DNA from: Candidatus Tectimicrobiota bacterium
GTDB lineage: Bacteria > UBA8248 > JACPRG01
Assembly: GCA_016190025.1 (NCBI GenBank)
Contig: JACPRG010000069.1
Location: 1 to 23,291, forward strand
Direction: 5' to 3'
DNA length: 23,291 bases
The notes under the pieces were generated by a model. It searched no databases, was not told where the DNA came from, and saw only the letters and a program-made list of their open reading frames with translations. Made by a program: the position numbers and the translations under genes. This document shows, one piece after another, positions 16,590 to 23,291 of the stretch (its first letter is position 1; each line of letters begins with the position of its first letter).

Positions 16590-17261
16590 TTAGTCCCGGA
16601 AAGGCATCCCCAGATGCCGCAACAGGGCCTTGCCCTCCTCGTCCGTCTTGGCGGTGGTGATGACGCACACCCCGAGGCCGCGGACCTTTTCCACCTTGTC
16701 GTAATCGATCTCCGGGAAGATGACCTGCTCCCGGACGCCGAGCGAAAAATTCCCCCGGCCGTCGAAGGCCTTGCCGGAAACCCCCCGGAAGTCCCGGACG
16801 CGGGGGAGGGCCACGTTCATCAGCCGGTCGAGAAACTCATACATCCGATCGCCCCGCAGGGTCACCATGGCCCCGATGGACATCCCCGTCCGGACCTTGA
16901 AGTTGGCGATGGACTTGCGCGCCCGCGTGATCACCGGCTTCTGCCCGGTGACGACGGCGAGCTCCTGCACGCCGGCGTCCAGGGCCTTGGGGTTCTGAAT
17001 GGCCTCCCCCAGGCCCATGCTCACCACCACCTTCTGGAGCCTGGGGACCTCCATCATGTTCTTGTAGCCGAACTCCTTGCGCAACTGGGGGACGATCTCC
17101 TCCAGATAGCGCGCCCGCAGACGGGCGGGCCCGCGGGGGGAAGGCGGCTCCTTTTTCCTCTCCCCCTTCTTCCGGCCCGGGTCCGCCCCGGCTTCCGCTC
17201 CCTTTTTCCCCTCGGGCGCCGCCCCCTCGGGGGCCTCGGCTCCCTTGCCCTTCTTCGCCAC
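16590..17261 (-). CDS. rplE: 50S ribosomal protein L5 with N-terminal extension
   Basis: Binds 5S rRNA and contacts S13 and P-site tRNA. The core, from about residue 46 ([15 protein letters not shown]), carries [37 protein letters not shown] and [19 protein letters not shown]. Residues 1-45 are an added Lys/Ala/Gly/Glu/Pro-rich segment (start [20 protein letters not shown]), giving 223 residues against about 179 in E. coli. GTG 17261 is used because no other start precedes the core; an SD-like GAGGA is close upstream. Confidence 0.94.
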   Translation of the reverse strand: MAKKGKGAEAPEGAAPEGKKGAEAGADPGRKKGERKKEPPSPRGPARLRARYLEEIVPQLRKEFGYKNMMEVPRLQKVVVSMGLGEAIQNPKALDAGVQELAVVTGQKPVITRARKSIANFKVRTGMSIGAMVTLRGDRMYEFLDRLMNVALPRVRDFRGVSGKAFDGRGNFSLGVREQVIFPEIDYDKVEKVRGLGVCVITTAKTDEEGKALLRHLGMPFRD

Positions 17262-17291
17262 GGTTCCTCGCTTTCCTTCGTCCCCGCCCTC

Positions 17292-17657
17292 TTACGTCTC
17301 GTCCAGCATCTCGCCGCTCGCCTTCAGGTAGCGGACCTTGCGCCCGTCCTCAAGGACCTTCCATCCGACCCGGGAGGGCCGGTTGGTCTTGGGGCAGATG
17401 AGCATCACGTTGGACAGGCGCAGCTTGGCCTCCTTCTCGAGGATGCCACCCTTTTGCTTCTGGCTGGGCCTCGTGTGCCGCTTGACCATGTTGACTTTTT
17501 CCACGATGACCCGGTCCTCTTTCGGAAAGACGCGAAGCACGCGGCCGCGCTTGCCCTTGTCCTTGCCCACCATGACCTGCACGATGTCGTCCTTGCGGAT
17601 GAACACCTTCGGCGGCGTGCGGCTTTCGTTCGGCTTCCCTGCGGGCACCTGACTCAC
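17292..17657 (-). CDS. rplX: 50S ribosomal protein L24
   Basis: An assembly-initiator protein near the tunnel exit. The KOW motif is clear: [20 protein letters not shown], followed by [20 protein letters not shown]. Length is 121 residues from GTG 17657, with GGGAG about 6 nt upstream. The first ~16 residues ([15 protein letters not shown]) are poorly conserved, so the true start could be slightly later. Confidence 0.95.
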   Translation of the reverse strand: MSQVPAGKPNESRTPPKVFIRKDDIVQVMVGKDKGKRGRVLRVFPKEDRVIVEKVNMVKRHTRPSQKQKGGILEKEAKLRLSNVMLICPKTNRPSRVGWKVLEDGRKVRYLKASGEMLDET

Positions 17658-17685
17658 CTCCGTCTCCCGATGGGGGCGGCCCCGG

Positions 17686-18054
17686 TCAGAGAACCTCGGG
17701 CGCCAGCGAGATGATCTTCATGAACTGCTTGCGCCTGAGCTCCCGCGCCACGGGGCCGAAGATGCGGGTCCCGAGCGGCTCGCGGTTCTCGTTGACCAGG
17801 ACGACGGCGTTGTTGTCGAACCGGATGTACGAGCCGTCCGGCCGCCCGAGCTCCTTCGTCGTCCGCACCACCACGGCCTTCTTCACGTCCCCCTTTTTGA
17901 CGGGGGCGTTGGGGATCGCCTCCTTGATGGCGACCACGATCATGTCCCCCACCCGGGCGTAGCGGCGGCGCGTCCCGCCGAGCACCTTGATGCACATCGC
18001 CCGGCGCCCCCCGGAGTTGTCGGCCACCTCACAAATGGTCTGCTCCTGAATCAT
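17686..18054 (-). CDS. rplN: 50S ribosomal protein L14
   Basis: Forms inter-subunit bridges. The 122-residue product begins [18 protein letters not shown], with [40 protein letters not shown] and the end [10 protein letters not shown]. Start is ATG 18054, 13 nt after the rpsQ stop. Confidence 0.97.
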   Translation of the reverse strand: MIQEQTICEVADNSGGRRAMCIKVLGGTRRRYARVGDMIVVAIKEAIPNAPVKKGDVKKAVVVRTTKELGRPDGSYIRFDNNAVVLVNENREPLGTRIFGPVARELRRKQFMKIISLAPEVL

Positions 18055-18067
18055 CGCCGCCTCCCGC

Positions 18068-18331
18068 CTAGCGGGCCTTCTCGATCACTTCCACGAGCCG
18101 CCACCGCTTGGTCTTGCTGAGGGGCCGGGTCTCCATGATGCGGACCAGGTCGCCCACGGAGAGCTCGTTGTTCTCGTCATGGACCTGGAACTTGGACCGC
18201 TTGTGCAGGGTGCGCTCCAGCATGGGGTGCCGAACCAGCCGGTCCACCTGCACGACGGCCGTCTTGTTCATCTTGTTGCTGACCACCCGCCCGATGCGGG
18301 TCTTGCGACTTCCTCGGGCCCTCTCTTCCAT
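18068..18331 (-). CDS. rpsQ: 30S ribosomal protein S17
   Basis: A primary 16S rRNA-binding OB-fold protein. The 87-residue product has [20 protein letters not shown] and [20 protein letters not shown], the standard S17 signature. Start is ATG 18331; rpmC ends 16 nt upstream. Confidence 0.97.
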   Translation of the reverse strand: MEERARGSRKTRIGRVVSNKMNKTAVVQVDRLVRHPMLERTLHKRSKFQVHDENNELSVGDLVRIMETRPLSKTKRWRLVEVIEKAR

Positions 18332-18347
18332 CCCTCAGCCCTTCCCC

Positions 18348-18548
18348 TCAGCCCTTCCTCGCCCGCGTGCGCTGGCGGGCGATCGTCCGCGCCCGGGCGA
18401 TGTCCCGCCGGACCTGCCGCACGCGCATCGGGTTCTCCACCCGGCCGGTGGCGCGCTGGAACCTCAGGTTGAACAACTCTTCCCTCAGCTCCCGCTCCTT
18501 GGCGGCCAGCTCGTCCTCCGTCAGGTCCCGAAACTGCTGCGGCTTCAT
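18348..18548 (-). CDS. rpmC: 50S ribosomal protein L29
   Basis: A tunnel-exit protein near the SRP and trigger-factor docking site. The 66-residue helical-hairpin protein has DELAAKERELREELFNLRFQ and the RVRQVRRDIARARTI segment. Start is ATG 18548, 16 nt after rplP. Confidence 0.97.
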   Translation of the reverse strand: MKPQQFRDLTEDELAAKERELREELFNLRFQRATGRVENPMRVRQVRRDIARARTIARQRTRARKG

Positions 18549-18564
18549 CGGTCCTTTGCCCCCC

Positions 18565-18975
18565 TCACCGGCCCTTCGCGATGAAGCGCGTCTTCATGGG
18601 AAGCTTGTGGCCGGCCAGGCGGAACGCCTCCCGGGCCACCGGCTCGGGCACGCCGTCCATCTCGTACAAGATCCGCCCCGGCCGGATGACGGCCACCCAC
18701 GCCTCCGGCGGCCCCTTGCCTTTGCCCATGCGGGTTTCCGCGGGCTTCTTGCTGATGGGCTTGTCCGGGAACACCCGGATCCACACCTTGGCGCCGCGCT
18801 TGACGTGCCGGGTCATGGCGACCCGCGCCGCCTCGATCTGCCGGTCCGTCATCCAGCACGGCTCCAGCGCCTGGAGGCCGAACTCCCCGAACTCCACGGT
18901 CGATCCGACGTAGGCCTTCCCCCTTCGGCGGCCCCGATGGACCTTGCGGTGCTTGACCTTCTTGGGCATCAACAT
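18565..18975 (-). CDS. rplP: 50S ribosomal protein L16
   Basis: Contacts the A-site tRNA elbow. The 136-residue product begins [20 protein letters not shown] and contains [40 protein letters not shown] and MGKGKG. ATG 18975 is used; ATG 18969 gives the more typical MPKKVKHRK start. Confidence 0.97.
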   Translation of the reverse strand: MLMPKKVKHRKVHRGRRRGKAYVGSTVEFGEFGLQALEPCWMTDRQIEAARVAMTRHVKRGAKVWIRVFPDKPISKKPAETRMGKGKGPPEAWVAVIRPGRILYEMDGVPEPVAREAFRLAGHKLPMKTRFIAKGR

Positions 18976-18990
18976 GGGCGGCGCTCTCTT

Positions 18991-19641
18991 TTACGATTCC
19001 CGCTCCGCGGCCGGGGAGTAGGCTTCCCCCTTGTAGACCCAGACCTTGACGCCGATCACCCCGTAGGTGGTCATGGCCTCGGCGAATCCGTACTCGATGT
19101 CCGCCCGCAGGGTGTGCAGGGGGATCTGCCCCTCCCGGACCCACTCGGTCCGGGACATCTCGGCGCCTCCCAGGCGCCCGGAGACGCACACCTTGATCCC
19201 CCGGACGCCGAAGCGCAGCGCCGAGGTCACGGCCCGCTTCATGGCCCGCCGGAAGCCGACGCGCCGCTCGAGCTGCAGGGCGACGTTCTCGGACACCAGC
19301 TGGGCGTCCGCCTCGGCCTTGCGGACTTCTTTGATGTTGATGTGGATCTGCTTGCCCGTCTTTCTCTGCAGGTCGCTCCTCAGCTTGTCCACCTCGGTGC
19401 CGCGCTTGCCGATGATGATGCCCGGGCGCGCGGCCCAGATGTCGATCCGGCAGCGCTGGGAGGCGCGCTCGATGGCGATCTTGGAGACCCCCGCGTGGGA
19501 CAGGTTCTTCTTGATGTACCGGCGCAGATCCAGGTCCTCATGGAGCAGGCCGGCGAAGTCCCGGCGGCGGGCAAACCAGTTGGAGGACCAGGTCTTGTTG
19601 TACCCCAGCCGGAACCCCGTCGGATGCACTTTCTGGCCCAA
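18991..19641 (-). CDS. rpsC: 30S ribosomal protein S3
   Basis: Part of the mRNA entry helicase site. The 216-residue product opens with [20 protein letters not shown], has the KH-domain [14 protein letters not shown], and the C-terminal [19 protein letters not shown] and [14 protein letters not shown]. Start is TTG 19641, about 8 nt after the AGGAGG embedded in the end of rplV; no ATG is available before GQKVHP. Confidence 0.96.
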   Translation of the reverse strand: MGQKVHPTGFRLGYNKTWSSNWFARRRDFAGLLHEDLDLRRYIKKNLSHAGVSKIAIERASQRCRIDIWAARPGIIIGKRGTEVDKLRSDLQRKTGKQIHINIKEVRKAEADAQLVSENVALQLERRVGFRRAMKRAVTSALRFGVRGIKVCVSGRLGGAEMSRTEWVREGQIPLHTLRADIEYGFAEAMTTYGVIGVKVWVYKGEAYSPAAERES

Positions 19642-19644
19642 CCC

Positions 19645-19995
19645 TTAGCCCTCCTCGCCCTCCGGCGTGCCGAGCACGACCGTGATGTGGCTCATGGGTT
19701 TGAGGATCTTCGTCGCCCGTCCGCGGGGACGCGGCAAATACCGCCTGAGCCTGGGCCCGCCGTCCACCATCAGCCGCTTGACGATGAGCCGCTCCACGTC
19801 GTCCGGGGTCCCCTTGGCCTCCGCGTTGGCGAGGGCCGAGCGCATCACCTTGCGCAGCACCTTCGCCGAGCCTTGCGGCGACGCGTCCAAAAGCTGCAGG
19901 GCCTTCTCCACCGGCTGCCCCCGCACGAGGTCAGCCACCGCCCTGAGCTTCTGGGGCGAGCGTCGGGTGAATCGAAGTACGGCTCGCGCTTCCAT
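19645..19995 (-). CDS. rplV: 50S ribosomal protein L22
   Basis: Its beta-hairpin lines the exit tunnel. The 116-residue product has RRSPQKLRAVADLVRGQPVE, KVMRSALANAEAKG and the hairpin/end GPRLRRYLPRPRGRATKI with SHITVVLG. ATG 19995 lies 6 nt after rpsS. Confidence 0.97.
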   Translation of the reverse strand: MEARAVLRFTRRSPQKLRAVADLVRGQPVEKALQLLDASPQGSAKVLRKVMRSALANAEAKGTPDDVERLIVKRLMVDGGPRLRRYLPRPRGRATKILKPMSHITVVLGTPEGEEG

Positions 19996-20001
19996 GGACC
20001 C

Positions 20002-20289
20002 TCACTTCAGGGTGGTCGACCGCTTGAGCACCCGGCCCGAATGGGCCCGGAAGGTGCGCGTCGGCGAGAACTCACCCAGCTTGTGGCCGACCATGTTCTC
20101 CGTCACGTAGACCGGGATGAACTTCTTGCCGTTGTGCACGGCGAAGGTGAACCCCACGAACTCGGGCGGGATCGTGGACCGCCGGGCCCACGTCCGAATG
20201 ACCTGCTTCTCCCCCGACTTCTCGAGGGTCTCCACCTTCTTGACCAAATTGGGGTCTACGTACGGCCCTTTCTTCAGTGACCGACCCAC
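20002..20289 (-). CDS. rpsS: 30S ribosomal protein S19
   Basis: A head protein that forms bridges with the large subunit. The 95-residue product begins [14 protein letters not shown] and contains [39 protein letters not shown]. Start is GTG 20289, giving the usual position of the GRSLKKGP motif. Confidence 0.97.
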   Translation of the reverse strand: MGRSLKKGPYVDPNLVKKVETLEKSGEKQVIRTWARRSTIPPEFVGFTFAVHNGKKFIPVYVTENMVGHKLGEFSPTRTFRAHSGRVLKRSTTLK

Positions 20290-20304
20290 GGCGGCTTCTC
20301 TCCC

Positions 20305-21129
20305 CTATTTCCGGCGCCGGATGATGTACGCGTCCGAGGGCTTGCCCTTTTTGCGGGTCTTGTAGCCCTTGGTGGGCTTGCCCCAGGGAGTGGTGGGGTG
20401 GCGGCCCCCGGAGGTCTTGCCCTCGCCCCCGCCCATGGGGTGGTCGATGGGGTTCATGGCCACTCCCCGGACTTTGGGGCGGCGGCTCAGCCAGCGCGAC
20501 CGCCCGGCCTTGCCGATGGAGATGTTCTCGTGCTCCAGGTTCCCCACCTGACCCATCGTGGCCCGGCAGGCGAGGGGGACCATTCTCACCTCACCCGAGG
20601 GGAGCTTCACCTGGGCGTACTGGCCCTCCTTCGCCATCAACTGGGCCTGGGAGCCGGCGCTGCGGACCATCTGCCCCCCCTTGCCGGGCTTGAGCTCCAC
20701 GTTGTGGATGAAGCTGCCGAGCGGGATCTGGGAAAGGGGCAGGGTGTTGCCCGTCCGGATCTCGGCCTTCTCTCCCGCCATGATCCGGGCGCCCACCTGG
20801 ATCTTCCACGGCGCCAGGATGTACCGCTTGTCGCCGTCGGCGTATTTCACCAGGGCGATACGGGCCGAGCGGCCCGGGTCGTACTCCACCGCCTCCACCA
20901 CGCCCGGCACCCCGTCCTTGTCCCGGCGGAAGTCCACGATGCGGTAGCGGCGCTTGTGCCCGCCGCCGCGGCGGCGCGCCGTCATGCGCCCCCGGGCGTT
21001 CCGCCCTCCGGACTTGGGGGCCGGCGACAGGAGCCGCTTCTCGGGCCGGTCCTTGGTGACCTCGGCGAAATCCGAGGCCGTCTGAAACCGCCGCCCGGGC
21101 GACGTGGGATGGAATGTCTTCACCGCCAT
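20305..21129 (-). CDS. rplB: 50S ribosomal protein L2
   Basis: Needed for subunit association and peptidyl-transferase activity. ATG 21129 gives [17 protein letters not shown] and 274 residues, the family norm; the longer open frame is not conserved. Signatures are [56 protein letters not shown] (with the functionally important His) and the basic C-terminus. Confidence 0.97.
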   Translation of the reverse strand: MAVKTFHPTSPGRRFQTASDFAEVTKDRPEKRLLSPAPKSGGRNARGRMTARRRGGGHKRRYRIVDFRRDKDGVPGVVEAVEYDPGRSARIALVKYADGDKRYILAPWKIQVGARIMAGEKAEIRTGNTLPLSQIPLGSFIHNVELKPGKGGQMVRSAGSQAQLMAKEGQYAQVKLPSGEVRMVPLACRATMGQVGNLEHENISIGKAGRSRWLSRRPKVRGVAMNPIDHPMGGGEGKTSGGRHPTTPWGKPTKGYKTRKKGKPSDAYIIRRRK

Positions 21130-21161
21130 GGTCTTCCGGCTCCCCTTGCGCGCTCGCCGAC

Positions 21162-21455
21162 CTAGACGTTCTCGATCAGGTCGATCCGCTCCCCTTCCCG
21201 GAGGGTGACGACGGCCTTTTTCCAATCGGAGCGGCGGCCCTGACGAAGCCCGAGGCGCTTCACCTTGCCCTGCACCCTCATCGTCCGGACCTCGACCGCG
21301 TGGACGCCGAAGACCTCCTCCACCGCCCGTTTCACCTCGATCTTGTTGGCGTCCCGCCGTACCACGAAGGTCACCTTGTTGGATTCCGTGTTGGCCTCCG
21401 TGCTCTTCTCCGTCACCCAGGGACGGAGGATGATCGCCCGCACGTCCCTCTTCAA
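21162..21455 (-). CDS. rplW: 50S ribosomal protein L23
   Basis: The tunnel-exit docking protein for SRP and trigger factor. The 97-residue product has [40 protein letters not shown] and [12 protein letters not shown]. The best start is TTG 21455: GGAGG lies 7 nt upstream, and the TTGA overlaps the rplD stop. The open frame extending further upstream is a shadow of rplD. Confidence 0.95.
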   Translation of the reverse strand: MKRDVRAIILRPWVTEKSTEANTESNKVTFVVRRDANKIEVKRAVEEVFGVHAVEVRTMRVQGKVKRLGLRQGRRSDWKKAVVTLREGERIDLIENV

Positions 21456-22138
21456 GGCCCTTCCTCCAGGCCGCCCTCGGGCGCCGTCCGGCCCGCGGCC
21501 GCCCCTCCGCAGGCGCGTCTGAGCCGATCCTGGACCGCCTCGATGCCCTCCCGGGAGCAGAGCAGGACGTCGGCGTTCTCCACGTCCAAGACGTTCAGCC
21601 CGAGGGCCGGGAGGTTCTTCGCCCCCGGGACGTTCCAGCTGGCGCGGCGCAGATCCGGGTCGGGCGCGGCCGTCACGCAGAGGATCTTCCCCTGGAGTCC
21701 CAGGCGGCCGAAAAGTCCCACCACCTCCCGGCTCTTGGCCTCCGGGAAGCGGAAGGCGTCCAGCACCTTGACGTTCCCCTCGGCGATCTTGCGGTTGAGG
21801 GCGGAGATCAGCGCCCCCCGCCGGACCTTCTTGGGCGGCCGGTAGGCGTAGCTGCGCGGGATGGGCGGGAAGATCACCCCGCCGTGCCGCCACAGGGGCG
21901 AGCGCTTGTGGCCCGCGCGCGCGCGCCCGGTCCCCTTCTGCCGCCAGGGCTTGGTGCCGCTGCCCTGGACGTACGAGCGGGACTTGGCAGAGGCGGTGCC
22001 CGCGCGCCGGCTGGCCAGCTGGCTCACCACCACCTCGTGGATGAGGTGCTCCCGCACCCGCCCGTCGAAGATCGCGTCATCCAGGGCGACCTGTCCGACG
22101 GACTCGTTCCGATCGTTGACCATTTCCAGGACGGGCAC
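21452..22138 (-). CDS. rplD: 50S ribosomal protein L4
   Basis: Lines the exit tunnel; in E. coli it also represses its own S10 operon. The 228-residue product has the tunnel loop [20 protein letters not shown] and [19 protein letters not shown], and [20 protein letters not shown] near the end. The last ~20 residues are a non-conserved Gly/Ala/Glu tail. Start is GTG 22138, 3 nt after rplC, with GGGAGAG about 6 nt upstream. Confidence 0.96.
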   Translation of the reverse strand: MPVLEMVNDRNESVGQVALDDAIFDGRVREHLIHEVVVSQLASRRAGTASAKSRSYVQGSGTKPWRQKGTGRARAGHKRSPLWRHGGVIFPPIPRSYAYRPPKKVRRGALISALNRKIAEGNVKVLDAFRFPEAKSREVVGLFGRLGLQGKILCVTAAPDPDLRRASWNVPGAKNLPALGLNVLDVENADVLLCSREGIEAVQDRLRRACGGAAAGRTAPEGGLEEGP

Positions 22139-22141
22139 GGC

Positions 22142-22804
22142 TCACTCTCCCGCCTTCGCCTCGGCCCCTTGCGCCCGGGCCGTCAGGTGGATCTCCAAAA
22201 GGCCGTTCTTCGGGCCCGGGACCGCGCCCTTCACCAGGATGAGGTTCCGGTCGGGGATCACGCTGACCACCTGCAGGTTGCGCACCGTCATGCGCTCTTT
22301 CCCCATGTGCCCCGGAAGAGGGTGCCCCGGAACGACGCGGGAGGGGTAGCTGGAGGCCCCCATGGAGCCGGGCGCCCGGTGGAACATCGACCCGTGGGTC
22401 TCCGGGCCGCCTCGCCAGCCGTGGCGCTTCACGCCGCCTTGAAAGCCTTTCCCCCTGGTCGTCCCCACGACCTTCACCAGGTCCCCCCGCTGAAAGATGC
22501 CCACGCCCACGACCTGGCCGACCTCAACCGCCCGGCCCTCCGCCGCCTCCGGCAGCGGGAACTCCCGGAGATGGTGGGTGGGATCGACCCCCGCCGCGTC
22601 GAAGTGCCCCTTCCGGGGTCGGCTCACGCGCTTCGCGCGCTCCGGCCCGAAGCCCAACTGGACCGCCGCGTAGCCGTCCCGTTCCCTCGTCTTCACCTGG
22701 ACGATGGGGCAGGGACCGGCCTCGATCACCGTCACGGGCACCTGATTGCCGATCTCGTCGAAGACCTGGGTCATTCCCAGCTTTCTGCCCAGCAGGCTTG
22801 TCAT
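22142..22804 (-). CDS. rplC: 50S ribosomal protein L3
   Basis: An early assembly protein close to the peptidyl-transferase centre. The 220-residue product begins MTSLLGRKLGMTQVFDE and has GTTRGKGFQGGVKRHGWRGG, GSMFHRAPGSMGASSYPSRV and PGHPLPGHMGKERMTVRNL. Start is ATG 22804, 21 nt after rpsJ. Confidence 0.97.
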   Translation of the reverse strand: MTSLLGRKLGMTQVFDEIGNQVPVTVIEAGPCPIVQVKTRERDGYAAVQLGFGPERAKRVSRPRKGHFDAAGVDPTHHLREFPLPEAAEGRAVEVGQVVGVGIFQRGDLVKVVGTTRGKGFQGGVKRHGWRGGPETHGSMFHRAPGSMGASSYPSRVVPGHPLPGHMGKERMTVRNLQVVSVIPDRNLILVKGAVPGPKNGLLEIHLTARAQGAEAKAGE

Positions 22805-22825
22805 GGCGACCGAACCACCTTCCGC

Positions 22826-23134
22826 CTAAAGTTTGATCTCCACGTCCACCCCCGCCGCCAGCTCCAGCTTCATCAGGGCGTCGACGGTCTGGGGGGTCGG
22901 CTCCAGGATATCCACCAGCCGCTTGTGCGTCCGGACCTCGAACTGCTCCCGCGACTTCTTGTCGATGTGGGGGGAGCGAAGCACCGTCAGCTTGTTGATC
23001 ACCGTCGGAAGCGGAACGGGACCCGAGATGCGCGCGCCGGTCCGCCTCGCCGTGTCCACGATCTCCTCGACGGACTGGTCGAGGATCCGGTGGTCATAGG
23101 CCTTGAGACGGATTCTGATCTTTTGACTTTCCAC
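22826..23134 (-). CDS. rpsJ: 30S ribosomal protein S10
   Basis: A head protein that also acts as NusE in antitermination. GTG 23134 gives [19 protein letters not shown] and 102 residues, the standard size; GGAGG(GG) precedes it closely. A GTG 15 nt upstream (23149) would add five residues but lacks an SD. Conserved [13 protein letters not shown] and [20 protein letters not shown] are present. It is the first gene of the S10 part, 21 nt after tuf. Confidence 0.96.
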   Translation of the reverse strand: MESQKIRIRLKAYDHRILDQSVEEIVDTARRTGARISGPVPLPTVINKLTVLRSPHIDKKSREQFEVRTHKRLVDILEPTPQTVDALMKLELAAGVDVEIKL

Positions 23135-23155
23135 GGCCCCTCCGTCCACTCCCCG

Positions 23156-23291
23156 TCATTCCAGGACGTCGCTGATGACGCCGGCGCCCACCGTCCGGCC
23201 CCCCTCCCGGATGGCGAACCGGAGTTCTTTCTCCATCGCGATGGGCGTGATCAGCTCCACCTCCAGAGACACGTTGTCCCCGGGCATCACC
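23156..23291 (-). CDS. tuf: Elongation factor Tu, C-terminal fragment (5' part outside window)
   Basis: The last 44 codons of EF-Tu domain 3 are present, running off the right edge: [38 protein letters not shown] and TGA at 23156-23158. EF-Tu delivers aminoacyl-tRNA to the ribosome. Its position directly before rpsJ shows that the str and S10 operons are joined here. Confidence 0.97.
   Translation of the reverse strand, partial: VMPGDNVSLEVELITPIAMEKELRFAIREGGRTVGAGVISDVLE

Noticed and set aside
18367..20280. Long plus-strand open frame opposite rpmC to rpsS
   Set aside because: A shadow of essential ribosomal-protein genes.

Overview
The window is a GC-rich (by eye about two thirds G+C) bacterial chromosome segment with two unrelated halves that converge near position 5,650-5,990. 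The larger half, 5,992-23,291, lies entirely on the minus strand. It is a fused str/S10/spc/alpha ribosomal-protein super-operon read from right to left: the tuf 3' end, rpsJ, rplC, rplD, rplW, rplB, rpsS, rplV, rpsC, rplP, rpmC, rpsQ, rplN, rplX, rplE, rpsN, rpsH, rplF, rplR, rpsE, rpmD, rplO, secY, adk, map, infA, rpmJ, rpsM, rpsK, rpsD, rpoA, rplQ. Two metabolic genes follow in the same direction: a PaaI-type hotdog thioesterase and alanine dehydrogenase (ald). Spacing is mostly 1-40 nt, and several genes overlap (TTGA, GTGA and TGATG junctions, and a 23-nt map/infA overlap). About 12 of the 31 complete genes from rpsJ to rplQ appear to start with GTG or TTG.

The smaller half, 1-5,644, is on the plus strand and looks like accessory catabolism. 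It begins with the 3' end of a protein carrying a cysteine-rich zinc-ribbon tail. Next come a possible 30-codon leader ORF, an M20-family metallohydrolase, and a full hydantoinase-B-type (HyuB) protein of 729 residues that ends in the same kind of zinc ribbon. That tail resembles the small gamma subunit of acetone/acetophenone carboxylases, so the arrangement suggests an ATP-dependent carboxylase or lactam/hydantoin-cleaving enzyme. The HyuA-type partner is not in the window and would be expected upstream of position 1. A separate sigma-70-like promoter (TTGACA, 17 bp, TCTAAT) then precedes a secreted NMT1/THI5-type ABC substrate-binding protein. That gene has a leader of about 190 nt and no permease or ATPase beside it. 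Hydrolase, HyuB proteins and binding protein together could form an uptake-and-degradation module for an amide, cyclic amide or ketone-like compound; the substrate cannot be read from sequence.

The organism is probably an uncultured, high-GC, Gram-negative-type bacterium. Methylomirabilota/Rokubacteria, Binatota or Desulfobacterota-like lineages would fit the gene order, short-LID adenylate kinase, zinc-binding S4/S14/L36, and the mix of HyuB and NMT1 proteins. This is a low-confidence guess. No rRNA, tRNA, CRISPR array, transposase gene or phage gene was seen.

The most interesting points are: two zinc-ribbon-tailed HyuB-like proteins flanking an M20 protein that lacks canonical active-site residues; tandem hairpins without U-tracts between rplQ and the thioesterase; a lysine/alanine-rich N-terminal extension on L5; and the promoter, palindromes and flanking 12-bp direct repeat around the binding-protein gene.
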